From the NCBI GenBank assembly GCA_947652605.1, contig OX393579.1:26619674-26683673 (forward strand): a DNA stretch of 64,000 nt, read 5' to 3'. Shown here piece after piece: positions 23,621 to 35,439 of the stretch. The stretch's first letter is position 1. Each line of letters begins with the position of its first letter. A model generated the notes under the pieces. That model had not been told where the DNA came from and made no database searches. It saw nothing but the letters and a program-made list of their open reading frames with translations. This stretch comes from Elmis aenea. Taxonomy: Eukaryota; Arthropoda; Insecta; Coleoptera; Elmidae. The position numbers and the translations under genes are program-made.

Positions 23621-24646
23621 CAGGATATTTCACTTTTCGATGTGGCACTATTGCTATTGATTTGTTTTAATATAAGCGTATAAAGAGTTACAGGATAGAT
23701 TAGCAAGAATCGAATATAAACAATGAAAGTTGATTATTATTTATTGCATAGGAATGTTGATTTTTACCCTACATTTCGCCATTTTTTAGTAAATTTTCCT
23801 ATTTTTATAAATAAACCAATTAAATATTAAACATTGTAAAAAGAAAAAAATAATCCGTACATTTAAGTCATTGCCTACCACGCTTGCAATTAAAAAAAAA
23901 AATGATTTCGAAAATATCTCGCACGAAAACATATATAAAAATTTGCCTATTAAATAAAAAACAAAATTCAGCAAAATTTTTTCTTTTACAATTTTTGTGC
24001 ATAGCAACTATAGCCGACATACTTGAGTTTAAACATTTTGGTCGATTCAGGATTTTTTGTTACATTACGTAAGCCCTGGAATTTTTTAAATAAAACAAAA
24101 TCTCGTTTAAAATACACTTTTAAAAAGCTACATTTTGTCTCATTTAACCAACCTTATATTTTGCATACGATAACTGTACTCATATGTTAAATTCTCCATA
24201 ATGACGTCACGTTTTGTCGTTATGACAGCGGATAAAAATGTACCTAACTAAATATCCACTTGCATTTTTGCATGTAACTTTTGTTACCATGCAACCGACT
24301 TGTGACTAAAAGATTTTGACGTTTTGTTAGTTATTATTATTGAAGATTATAATTTATTCGTGCAGTTATCGTACCGAATTACACCCGAGCTTTGTTTTTA
24401 TCCTGGACAAACTTGCTTTCACTAAACTTAATTTTAGTTGCTGTTAGGCAACTCTTGACTCGACAACTGTCAAAGATAAAACAACTCGTCCTACCGACTC
24501 GTTGTTTTATCAGACAGTTTTGTCTCGTCGACTTTCCCAGCAACCAAACTTTCGTAGCAACGCAAGTTTGTCCGGCTAAAAACAAAGCTCTCGTGTAATT
24601 ACCCCCGAATATAGTAATAGCCACATCGAAAAGTGCAATTACCCTG
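23621..24646. mobile_element. Foldback element E with nested MITEs
   Basis: Left end CAGGATATTTCACTTTTCGA and right end (reverse complement) CAGGGTAATTGCACTTTTCG share TTTCGATGTGGC. TA flanks both. Two further palindromic units occupy its right half: about 24,165-24,376, with ACGATAACTG ends, and 24,377-24,600, with TTACAC-GAGCTTTGTTTTTA ends. The two overlapping frames at 24,379-24,624 lie within the latter palindrome and are not genes. Confidence 0.75.
24377..24600. mobile_element. Palindromic MITE inside element E
   Basis: CGAGCTTTGTTTTTATCCTG and downstream GACAAACTTGC at the left are mirrored by GCAAGTTTGTCCGGCTAAAA and AACAAAGCTCTCG at the right. The centre also pairs (AAAACAACTCG / CGAGT-TGTTTTAT). 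TTA and TAA trinucleotides flank it, compatible with a TWA target. Confidence 0.7.
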
Positions 24647-24648
24647 TA

Positions 24649-25980
24649 TATACTACAAAATAATTAAGATCCTTTATTTGGAGCTAAAAAATAATTTAAA
24701 CAAACAATTGTCACAAGCTTTTAGTTCAAAAGTTATACAAAAGATCTACAAAAAAAAAAACTTTTGCTGTGTTGAATTTTAACTTACTTTATTTTTAATG
24801 ATACAGACAACCGAAATTTTAAAGCAGTTTCTTAACGCAACGTTTTATTCACTACAGAATAGACTAATTAAATATTGTACTAATTGTCTAAACGTTTCGT
24901 ATGTTTTGGACTATCATCTACTTTGTCATTACAGTTATATTAAGTTTTGGCATAACATGTCGCTAAATTTGTCCAAATGTTGACAATTTGATTATTTATT
25001 TCCTATTTTACGAGAAGTTTGCTCAAATGTATAACTATTATCACATTAAACCTTGTAATTTTTATCTCGCGTGATTGGAGCTTACGGGCTTCACACTCCT
25101 GCATGTAAGCAGCGCATTAGAAGTCAAACTACACTAGTTTACAATATAAACTCCCATATTTTACCTTAATATGATATGAATATTATTTTCGTTCTTTATG
25201 TAATCCCCAAATTCCGGATTAGCGCATAACAGACCGATTAGCGGGATTTTGTAAATTTATAAAGTATTAACGTAATTATAACCGCGTCAGTCAAATTCGG
25301 TAACAATAGGCGTAATTTGACAAAAGCTGCTACAACGATTTATCTTGATTTAAAAGGTTCGGTCGCTTGAATATGGACCCTTATTACTCTAATTATCTAC
25401 GCATTTAATAACAAAACAAAAGGTTAAGTAATGAAAACAAACAGTATTCTTTACAATAGCGCGCGCAAAAAGCAATATTTCTGGTTGAGTACCTAAAATA
25501 CCCACTACGAAGAGATTTTACAACCGTACCTACATTACAGACAATTTTAGTTGGTAGACGAGTGCAGTTTCGGCATATTATTCTACCCTGCTATGTGTAC
25601 AATAAATAACGCAGACGCTTCCAGTTAATAAATCTTGCAGTTAATTGTGGGCTCTTTGAATTAACAGGTAGCTACTAAGTTGGAAAATGTTTTATTTAGA
25701 GTAATTTTGTTAGCGGAATAGCTACATAAAATTCTTAATTCATTTACTTAACACTTTAATATTTTCATGATTATAACCTTTCGTTTTTAAAAACTAGCGA
25801 CTACTTTTTTAAAATTGATAAAACAGTTTTATTGTAGTGGCGTTTAGTAAACCAATAACCTACTTAAAAATAAATTACCTGAGAGGAAAATTGTTTAAAA
25901 ATGTTATAATTAAAATAGTCTATTTTGGAGTGAAATCAATTCCATTTAAAAAACCTGTACCTAGGTATGTACATACTACA
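24649..25980. other. Unassigned AT-rich sequence
   Basis: No feature supported. Confidence 0.4.
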
Positions 25981-26602
25981 CAGTGTCGACTGAGGGTATC
26001 GCATATAGGACTTTACCACGCAAAATTAAAAGGTTGCAAATATTGGCTCCCCTGCTTATTTTACAACAAAAGTGTAAGTGAAAAAGTTGTTCAGAATCAA
26101 AAGCTACGTAATATTTTTGACTTGCTTTTTTAATTAGGTTCGCAGTTCCGCTTATTTTTGAAAAAATTGAACAAAATGGCACAACTTATGCATTTTTATA
26201 AGTAGTTTTCACTTATCTACTATTATTTGAAATTTTTATTACATATATATGAAATAGGAGATGAATAAGCGCTGTTATGACTTGCAGAAAGGTAAGCTTT
26301 TTGGGATCTAAACTTTTATAAATGCTGTGGACATTATTATTCAAAAAATAACAGATTTAATATTAACAAGTTGCATAAAACCTTTATAAAACTGTGGGAA
26401 ACCAGACTACCGAGATATTTTCTCAAAGGAAGCGCATATGCCAACCAAATTATTAATGTAAGTAAAGAATCTGAGACAGTTTTTGATTCTGAACGACTTT
26501 TATAGTTACACTTTTGTCGTAAAATAATCAGGGGAGCCAATATTTGCAATTATTTAATTTTGAATGGTAAAGTTCCATGTACGATACTCAGTCAACATTG
26601 TG
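25981..26602. mobile_element. Foldback element F, copy 2
   Basis: Left end CAGTGTCGACTGAGGGTATC and the reverse complement of the right end, CACAATGTTGACTGAGTATC, are inverted copies; both continue into ACTTTACCA-GCAAAATTAA and ATTGGCTCCCCTG-TATTTT. The same arms bound the longer copy 1 at 401-2,923. No coding capacity. Confidence 0.8.
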
Positions 26603-26897
26603 TATACCGGAAATTATGAATATGATAATAAATAAGAGTTTTGGTAATTAAAACTAAGCGTGTCTTATGGATCTTAAACACCGGTACTAATACTTAACAT
26701 TCTCCCCCTTTTGCACAAAAAAATAAACGAAATAAAACTGGTTACATAAACACAATCAAACCTGCTGCTTACCTTAACTGAAGATGAGTATCATAGAATG
26801 TCAAGAGTTAGTTAACATACTTTTTTTGCGTCCGACCAGAAAATCTGTTGTGTCCAATCAACTTTTAGGCTGAAAAATACATCTTTATGATGTAATG

Positions 26898-27193
26898 AGG
26901 TGTCTTTACCGGCCTAAGCCGGAAAGTAGGTGGTTGTCATGGTAATGTGTTGTATTTTGTATTGTTGATTTGCGCTGTCAAACAGGCGTCGTTATACCGC
27001 CGGCAAGTTTTCACTTGTAGTTTGTTAAGTTATAATTATGGATGGTGACATAGTGATGTTGGTGTCACTGACGGACGCAGAAAAAATATTGTACGTAATA
27101 TACCCGTAAGGTGTCTTTACTGGACTCGTATCCTTTCAGGACTCGCCTGTGGCTTGTCCAAAAACTGTCTACTCGTCCAGTAAAGTACCACTT
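26898..27193. mobile_element. Small element with AGGTGTCTTTACYGG ends
   Basis: AGGTGTCTTTACCGGCC at the left, AAGGTGTCTTTACTGGAC at 27,108 and GTCCAGTAAAGTACCACTT at the right are copies of one terminal motif, the last inverted. Either the whole 296 bp or only 27,108-27,193 is the mobile unit. A 23-codon frame starting ATGGATGGTGACATAGTG lies between but is not recognisable. Confidence 0.5.
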
Positions 27194-27798
27194 TCCAGTC
27201 ATGTTATGTAAACAACTATTGGTTTGGATTAAATTATAACCTTGAATTTAAAAAAATTACTAAATCAAATATTGAAAATTAGAAAAAATTGTTGAGAAAG
27301 GGTTATAGATGATCAAAATAAAAATATAAAAACAAAAGTAAGACATAGTTATCAACGATTACATTTTGTTAAACTCTAAATATTTATTAAAACATGACAA
27401 ACTCATTCAAGGTTTGTTATTACAAAGCTTGCTTCATTGTTACAACTAAATTTACTTGACTAAAACATCTCTTAACTTAACCTTACCTAACCGCTCCGTC
27501 GTAATGTTTTTACAACAGATCACTGTTTAAGATCAAAGATGAACTGAAAACACGACGCTTACAAAAAGATAAGTTAGTTATCTTTAAACGACATGCACCT
27601 TGGCGCCTTCTGCAATAAAATGCGCAGTAAAAGTGAATCGTAAACGCTGGCTAGATGTTCGGGAATCAAATTAACCGCTCGGTATTGGAGATACATATTT
27701 TTGCATTAGCTCACCTATGTTTATCGTATTGACTAGAACTAGAGTATATTTGGTAATTATGCATAGTATTAAGCAATTATGCATAATATTCATATATA

Positions 27799-28440
27799 CA
27801 GCGTGTCCCAGCCAAGACGAATTATTCGATAGCTTTGTTATTAATAAAATTATTAAAAAAAGTTAAATATAAAAGTTGTTTGTTATCATTTATTACATGA
27901 CCTAAAATTATTTTTAATTATACACAGTGTTTTGTTTTTGCGCTCTGACACCAAACATTGTTTTTTTATATGGAACACCCTGTCTACTTTGTAATTTTTG
28001 GATGTAAACATAAATTCTCTTTTAAAAATATTATAGGTTATTTATGTCTAAAATGAACCGTTTTTGAGTTATTAACGTTTTTTTGAAAATTTTGACAGAT
28101 GCAGACGTTTATAAAAAAATTTATATTTATTAACATAACAACACCAGAGCAATTTACTCTGGTAATTTATTAGACAATAGTGTCATAGAGATTGTTGACT
28201 AGTTACATTTTTAAAATAATATACAGGGTGTTCGTTATACTCGGTCCATTTCGCTAAACTTTACACGCATGTGTCATTTTTTTTAAATGGAACACCCTAT
28301 ATATTTTTAATTTATCTTGTAGAAAATTTAATTATCTTTCAAAGTTGTTAAGCATGTTTTATGTCTAAATATAATATTTTTGAAGTTATTTCGTTTCTTA
28401 TGATTATTTGCGAGTATTTTACCTAAAATATCGGTATTAG
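27799..28440. mobile_element. Diverged single arm related to foldback A
   Basis: TATGGAACACCCTGT near 27,970, followed by ATTTTTGGATGTAAACATAA and a TCTAAAATGAACCGTT block, parallels the arm of element A in order. A second TACAGGGTGTTCG module begins at about 28,223 and ends ATGGAACACCCTATA. No opposing arm was found, so this is an old, incomplete copy. Confidence 0.55.
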
Positions 28441-28520
28441 CCTTTGAAAATTCAAAACAATTTGTATGAACTGTCAACCAGAACAGTTAATCGGCAAAAT
28501 TTCCACTATTATGCCACTAA

Positions 28521-29795
28521 AAATCCGTATATTTTAAGAGTGGTAGATACTAGTGATTGCAATACCGGACCAAAATTCAATACCGGTATTCGGTATTTAT
28601 TCGCAAGTAATACCTGTATACCGGTATTAATACCGGTATTGCTTTTTTAAAAAAAGTATTAATTTTGAAAATACAATATATGCATTTTACACATATGTTA
28701 ATATTGTAAGTATAATGTCAAAACACAAATTTACATAAAATAAAGAAACTTAAAAAATTACATAATCTGTAAAAAAATATGGACACAAAAAACGGAAGAT
28801 ATATAGGGTAATTGATTGGGACCGGGCATTAAAAATATATGAAGAATGAAAAAGGGTATTGATCTGAAATTTTGGTTATGACCATAATGGCATCTGAGCT
28901 GTTTAATGAAAATATTTTCAAGATGGCGACCCCTCCGGATATACCGGAAGTTGACGTCTACTTTCTTATTTCAAATACAATGGTCTATTTTTTATGCATT
29001 TTTGGATTTAACACGTTATTTTAGAGGGATTATTAATAGCATACCCTATACCTAAGTGCAGTCGTTTTTTAGATTTTTGGACTTTTTTGAAATTTTTTGA
29101 TTTTCATCGTGATGCTTAATATTATATATCGCTGCCATTTTTGAGGAGAAAACGCTTAAATTTAGACTATGCATAGAAGAATTTTTGCAATCGATGCATT
29201 ACTTACAGGGTGTCCAAAATTTAATTTTCTTTTAATACAATTTCAGACCAATAAAACTCGTTTTTTTCAAATACAATGCCCAATTATTTTTTTTCATTTT
29301 CTAATTCAAAAGTATATTCTACATCAATCTGTATTAGCGTTTCCTATACCTATCTGCAATAATTTTCGAGTTATTAAGAATTTTTGATAAAGTTAAGAGA
29401 AATTGCAACATTTTTTAATAGTAAGCCTTGGAAATGACAACAAATATTCCAATGTTGCAATATTCCATCGTCTTCTAATAATATCATCTCTCTTTTAATT
29501 AACTTAAATACATCATTTTGTGGCACAATTTTGTGTTTTGCATTTATTGCTATTTTTTTATTTATGGCAGACTGCAATTATAAAATAATAAAAATCAAAT
29601 TTAAAAAAAATAATATTAATACCGAATACCGGTATTAGACCATCAAATGAGACGGTATTTCGGTATTGTAAAATGGCACGTTATACCGGTATTCGGTATA
29701 CCGGTATACCGGTATTGCAATCACTAGTAGATACACAGCATAAATGGCAGCAAATAACACCAGCATGCTGTGTATCTACAGTTCTTAAAAAATAC
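28521..29795. mobile_element. Palindromic MITE split by the hAT element
   Basis: AATCCGTATATTTTAAGAG left of the hAT is mirrored by GTTCTTAAAAAATACGGAT right of it, and GTAGATAC-ACAGCAT pairs with ATGCTGTGTATCTAC. Removing the hAT and one duplication copy restores a continuous hairpin of about 90 bases, so the hAT landed in one arm. Confidence 0.7.
28551..29726. mobile_element. Non-autonomous hAT element with ATACCGGTATT arrays
   Basis: The terminal 18 bases TAGTGATTGCAATACCGG are identical and inverted, and the element is flanked by a perfect 8-bp duplication GTAGATAC (28,543-28,550 and 29,727-29,734). Both subterminal regions are arrays of the palindrome ATACCGGTAT. The 1,176-bp interior includes single CAGGGTG-type modules (about 28,804 and 29,208) but no transposase. 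Confidence 0.94.
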
Positions 29796-30053
29796 GGATA
29801 TAGATTAAACCACACCCCTGACACACCACTCTGATAGTACTTGTAAAATTTCACATAACAGATTATGTATGTACCTAAATACTATTTGGTTCAATAATTT
29901 TTATTAAAATATAATTCTTAAATTAAAAATTAGTTATAAATGATCTATTAATAATAAAAATCGCAGTAAGTAGTAGGTATACTTTAATTTATCTAAATTA
30001 AACAACATTTTAATTTGACAGATAGGTTAGGTGAAGGAAATTTTCTGACAAAA

Positions 30054-30226
30054 TATAACTCGCGCATTGCAAATAATCTATAATTTTTGACAAATCTTCA
30101 CTCATGCAAAGTGAAGCAGAAAAAATCACGAGTGCACTTCGTGCACTCGTGATTTTTTCAGCTCAATTTGCATTCGGGCATATTTACCAAAAATTATCGA
30201 TAATTTTCAATGCACTTGTTATATTA
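30054..30226. mobile_element. Palindromic MITE with a perfect central hairpin
   Basis: Outer ends TATAACTCGCGCATTGCAAA and (reverse complement) TATAACAAGTGCATTGAAAA are inverted. The centre has AAAAAATCACGAGTGCAC and its exact complement separated by three bases (30,121-30,160), an 18-bp stem. No coding capacity. Confidence 0.8.
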
Positions 30227-30229
30227 CTA

Positions 30230-32172
30230 CTGAACATTTTTGCCTTTTATATTTTTAGCAACGAACATTAGAATTAAATCAATTTAAATTTTGTATAGGC
30301 TAGCACGTAAAAGCACGACAAACAGTGAATTATTAGAATGAAAACTAAAACTTGTAAATGAATACATGATTGACTACTATTCAAAGAGTTGCAACGTGCA
30401 AGAAGTACATAAACGTTTTTTTTTTGTCGAAGTCACCAGATGGTTATAAACATGAAAATTTAATTAATTTAAACAAACTTGACCCCTGTTAACTACTAAC
30501 ATATTTTTTTAGATCTGTACCAGTAAATCCATTTCTAGTGAATACAAATTCTATTGATCGTCCGTTATTCATTTGTTCGCAAAGTAATTTAGTCGCCAAC
30601 TTCCTTGAAATTTGTTTCGTTATTTGGGGTATAAAAAGTCAGTATTAAACCCCTCCTTATTTTATTAGCGGTATAAACCTTGAGAGTGCACAAAGACGGG
30701 TCGGTAAAACTGTCTGCAGTACTTTGCCATTTACAGCACATGCGATATGATAGCGTTTTAAATTATTAGACTTTTTCTTTTACCGTCGGCGACAATGAAA
30801 TGTTAAGTGACCATAAATTCGCGTTGCAACATGAAAGTTAAGTAAAAATCGCCGGATCGCATTAACTAATTAACAATTTTTAACAAGCTTTTCACCATAA
30901 AACGAAGGATATATGTTTATGCTCTTATATACTATATCCCGGTATAAGTATTGTTTACTTTATAGTTGTGATAAAGTCGTTTATATCAGCACAGTATTTT
31001 AGTAAATTACACTTTGCTCCTTTCTTTAGTCACTATATATGTCAGTCCGTTTAATTTTATCTTTATTTGGTCTTAATCTAAAAGACTCGGCACTTAAATT
31101 GTATAGGTTGGCTATTAGCTATCGAAAATGTATAGGTACGTTTGTCGTTAGTTGGCAAATGTTATGTTAGTAACAAATGAACGACGCTTTAGAAACGTTG
31201 CTTCAAATACTTTAAAAAACTATTCCGTGTTGGCTTGTAACACGTGTTATTATTTTAAACGCACTTATTGGATTTTCAAATTCAGTGGTGATTAAGCACT
31301 TTTGAGAGCGTACATATTAATAAAAATACTTTATCAGCATTTTTTGAAATACTAATTGAATTATTTTGTTAAAGTTTATATTTTTATTTAGACAAAAGTT
31401 GTATAATTTGTGATAAATATTATCAAAGTAAAGGCTACTAAAAACAGAAGAAAAAACACCATTTACAATTTACATGTTAGATCCGGTCATATTTTAGCTA
31501 CAGTTAAAAAAAAAAATTGTTGGGAAAAAATCACAAAAAAGTAAATGCTTTTTTGTGACCCTAGGTGTTTTTTGTTTCTGAACAAACTTTGAGAAAAAAG
31601 TGCGTTTATAGCGATTTTCTCCGAAACCATTGGACTTATTTTTTCAAAAACTTTGCATCGACCTGTCGGCTATAACTAGGGTACCTAGCTATAACTGTGA
31701 TCGGGTATTAGACGATGTAGTGTATAATATAAAATGGATGATGTTTTTTAATCAATCTCGTTTTGAACCGTCAACCATAAGTTTTGCGAGAAGTCAGCCT
31801 ACATGTGTTTAGCTAATTATTCAATATTTTCGGGATAGCGGTAGTGTTACAAAAAGATTATCATTTAAATTAATTACGTGAAAAATACAGACTTAAAAAA
31901 TCCTTTAAGTTATATTACCGCATGCAAGACGCTGTATTTTTGAATTCTATACACCAAACAAAAATTTCTTGAGTACATTCAAGAACGTGAAGCAAAGGGT
32001 CAAAATTAGGGCCAATGTTTATATATTTATTTCAAACAATATTGTACTACTATAATATGCTTTGTACATGCAACTTTATTCGATATTTCTAAAAACATGA
32101 AGTGTAATCAAAAGATTGTTTGAGAGTTACAATTCCCATATGTTAAAGGTTTATTGTAATTTGTTGCTTAAT
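30230..32172. other. Unassigned AT-rich sequence
   Basis: No feature supported. Confidence 0.4.
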
Positions 32173-32332
32173 AGGCCCGACTGCACAAAGTTGCACTGGT
32201 GTTAAATTACAAGTTAATCCCTAAAACTAGGCAACATCAGCGCCAACTATGCTGCGATTTTGCCTAATTCTAGGGTTAACGTGGTTTAATCCCAGGGTTA
32301 ATCCCAAGTTTATCTTATATGCAATCGGGCCT
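32173..32332. mobile_element. 160-bp MITE with AGGCCCGA ends
   Basis: AGGCCCGACTGCA at the left is mirrored by TGCAATCGGGCCT at the right. Inside, GTTAATCCC and AGGGTTAA-type motifs occur on both strands. The target duplication is unclear (TTA/TAG context), so the superfamily is open. Confidence 0.7.
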
Positions 32333-32339
32333 TAGAGTA

Positions 32340-33687
32340 GTATTTAATTAATATCGTTAAAATGGAAGTAGATTTGTACCTTCCGTTTATGTTCTGTTCA
32401 AATATATTTAACTTTATTCTTTTAAATCTTTTGAGGTTGTGCCTTAACAATATTTTATTAAATTATGAGAAGATAAAATATATATATTTTTTTTAATCTG
32501 GATGTATTCGTAGGGTATTATCTGCTATAGATGCCAAAGTTTCTGCTGTGAACAAGTACGACAATCACGCATGAACCGTTAAAATAAAACCTGGAGTACC
32601 AAGTACCAACTTAAAATTATTATGACAATAAAATTCGTAACATACATTTTGGCTCGCTTTGTATATGAACAAGTGTTAAGTATACAAAAAGTTCTTGAAC
32701 TGGTGCGATAATTAATAAAAGGTCCAAAAAAAAAATATTCTCAACCTGTGGGGGCCCGCCCCTTGGGAGGGGCGCGAAATATCTAGAGGGAGAACGCGAA
32801 GAAAAGTGGAAATCGAATGACAAAAATCACACAAATTGTAGATTTTAGTGAACGTAATAACTAGTGTTTCGCATTTCAATGTATTTTTAAGTTAAACTTT
32901 AGCAAAAAAAAAGATACTAAGAAAAATACACATTTTAAATTATACACTCAATTAAAGAACGGTTTAAAAACAAAAACAACTAGGATTCCGGTAAGAGGAT
33001 TGGAAAAGAAACCCAATAAAAATTGATGTAGAAAGGGGGGTGCAATAATATTTGATATGGAGAAGGGGCATCAAAGTACAAAACGTTGAAAAAACCTGCC
33101 TAAAGAGATCCCAAATTACTTTATTTTTATTTAAAATGATCGCTTTCTATCAAAATTACTTAAAACAATTGCTTTAATCTCGGCGGTAAGATTTTTTTGT
33201 ATCTGTCATATCCTAATTTTTTTTTAAGTAACTTCCACTTTAAGAAACATTTGAAGTAGGTAAGTGGAATAGAATAAACAAACTCTACAACATTAACCAT
33301 AAAGCTTTCCACGCCCAGTAGCGAGGAAATGTTTCAACAACTTGGACTATTGAACGCCTGTTCTTGCGTTACAAATTCCTTATGAATTACCCCTATGTGC
33401 TATGTGATTTATTATCCGTGTTAAAATTGATTTGACTTCATTGACCGTTATGTGCACATATATTTACTTTAAAAACGTTGGAATTGTGCAGTATACAACA
33501 TGTTTCGGTGAGAGATAAAAAAAGTTTGTCACTCATCGTCGGCAACGCGACAAAATCAAAAATTGTTGTTAGGTTTTTGGGAGAACAGCTAAAAAATAGG
33601 AGATTATTAACTTATATACATAAGTTAGTTTTGCTTATTATTTTTTCAAGGTGTTTTTAAAAGGATTCTGTTGCTGTTTATCAAGTA
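32340..33687. other. Unassigned sequence with a GC-rich spot
   Basis: A short GC-rich segment (about 32,748-32,780, GGGCCCGCCCCTTGGGAGGG) stands out from AT-rich surroundings but is not part of a recognisable gene. Confidence 0.35.
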
Positions 33688-34060
33688 TCAGGTTGATGCA
33701 TAAGTTCGTAGCGTTTTAATTAAATTTTTAATTAATCTTTTTAAATCAACAAAACACATAAACTCATTAATAATATATTCTCCTGCCAAGTAGTTTTCCA
33801 GTTCCACGCCTGAGGAGATCCAGTGAAGTTAAAGAAGGTGTCAAACCAATTTTAAAGAGCAGCGCCGTTATTTTAAAAAATTCGTCGGAAATTGTTGGGT
33901 AGCGAGAGAAAAATATGATAGATATGATGGAGCACGATCAGGAGAATAGGGCGGGTGAGGCAACCTCCCAAACGAGCTCTTGAATAGCCGCTTTTGCAAT
34001 GTATCAGTATGTGGACTGGCATTATCATGGCTGCAAAATCACTTGAAGCTGTCTCCTCAG

Positions 34061-35032
34061 CAGAGCTGGGCATTACCTAAGTAATTTTTTAAGTACTTTT
34101 CCGGTACTAAAGACTTGTACTGCAGTACATTTTAAAATTAGTTACTTAGGACTTGAATCTCAAGTACTTCGGTGAAAATATTGGTACCTATTACTTGTAT
34201 TAGTACTTCAGTACCATAAAAATTACTTAAGTACTTTGTAAAATACTGCAGTACAGTGACACAAGTACTTTTTAAGATATTAGGTTTTATAAAGATAGGA
34301 AAGGGGGTTTTCAACGTGTGTGTGTGTGTGGGCGCGTGTGTGTGTGTGTGTCGCTCTTATCATTATATTAATAAAAAAACAAAAGGTTTTCAAAATTAAT
34401 TAATAGTATATAATAGTGAAACCTATAGAAGCACATCTAATAAACTACTCCTAATATATTATGCGTTCAGTATACACTGTGTCACAAAAATAACGCCCCA
34501 AAGGTATGATTTTCATAAAAATGTAAAAAGGAAAGTTTTTGCCTTACTAGGAAATTAATTTAAAACAAATCTATTTTAGTCTACCACACAAAGGGCGACC
34601 AAAAATCGAACTATACATTTTCGCGTCGTTAACTGCCAGAAATGTACAATTTAAAGAAACATGTCATAGAAAACGGTTCAAGATCAATTTTAAATTTTAC
34701 CTGTGCAAAATGTTTAACTGCTTTTTTAACAAACCGTAATAATTTACTATTATAAAGTGATAAAAATGTACTTACACATTCTGTAATATTTTTAGCTGAT
34801 TGTTGACATCAAAAAGGGTTTATACTAGTAACATCTGTAACGCTGTAGTCTCTAAATAATATCTGCAAAAAGTACTTGAAGAGTACTTGAGAAATACTTA
34901 AGTACTTTTTGCAAGTACTTGTACTTAAGAATCAGTACTTTTAAAAATAGCGGTACTGGTACTTATGATCCAAGTACTTGTCATAAGTACTTAAGACTTG
35001 AGTAATTTTTGGCCAATACTTGCCTAGCTCTG
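34061..35032. mobile_element. Non-autonomous hAT element with AAGTACTT arrays
   Basis: Ends CAGAGCTGGGCATTACC and (reverse complement) CAGAGCTAGGCAAGTATT are inverted and bracketed by a perfect 8-bp duplication CTCCTCAG (34,053-34,060 and 35,033-35,040). Both flanking regions of the interior are arrays of AAGTACTT and near variants such as AGTACTGCAGTACT. A (GT)n tract lies at 34,315-34,351. It has no transposase and sits inside mariner relic 3. Confidence 0.94.
34315..34351. repeat. (GT)n microsatellite
   Basis: Two GT runs separated by GGCGCG, within the hAT element. Confidence 0.9.
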
Positions 35033-35314
35033 CTCCTCAGTAGTTTTTTTTTAAATTGTGGTCTCAACGGGACGAAGTTGTTGGCAATAAACCACAGAAG
35101 TGATAGTTATACGCCACGAAGTTCTGCATCAATTCAATAATTTCCGATAATATTAGTTTATAGCTAATATTCTGCGTTGTAGGCTTCCGCAATCGATTTG
35201 CAATTTGTTAGCTTGGTTTCCAGGTTGCAACTGTGTTTGCATGTTTCTTTTTAGTTAGCGATGTGTTTTGGTCCCGAAGGAAATAAATTACGGACATCGT
35301 TAAAGATTATGGGA

Positions 35315-35408
35315 TGGTAAATTAAACAAACAATCCTTGAAGATGTTCCCAATAAAAAAGAACGAACATCAGTAACTAAGAAGAAACCTGCTACGTGGTT
35401 CCAGCCCC
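35315..35408 (+). mobile_element. Penelope-like terminal fragment, degraded
   Basis: CCTTGAAGATGTTCCCAATA, then GAACGAACATCAG and AAGAAGAAACCTGCTACGTG, then GGTTCCAGCCCC matches the order of the better-preserved copy at 46,321-46,412. The GAAAC core has become GAACA. Assignment to Penelope-like elements rests on this recurrent terminal motif and is tentative. Confidence 0.4.
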
Positions 35409-35439
35409 TAAATCAGGCAAACAAATTGTAGCTGTAAAT

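Larger units (their letters stand above)
33688..35160 (-). pseudogene. Mariner transposase relic 3, split by a hAT element
   Basis: On the minus strand, VYCQQLRPVETTI lies right of the hAT insertion (about 35,060-35,100), and HDNASPHTDTLQKRLFKSSF followed by LPHPPYSPDRAPSY lies left of it (33,920-34,029). This is the order of an irritans-like mariner core. The second catalytic Asp survives in HDNASPH; the third, expected as SD, is SY, and one residue is missing between them. The left boundary may be the GTTGATGCATAAGTTCGTAG segment at about 33,692. A 972-bp hAT (34,061-35,032) interrupts it. Confidence 0.7.

Noticed and set aside
24379..24624. Overlapping frames on both strands
   Set aside because: Produced by a palindromic MITE, where both strands read alike.
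30121..30160. Perfect hairpin resembling a terminator or microRNA precursor
   Set aside because: It is the centre of a larger inverted-repeat element and has no stem irregularities or flanks typical of a microRNA precursor.
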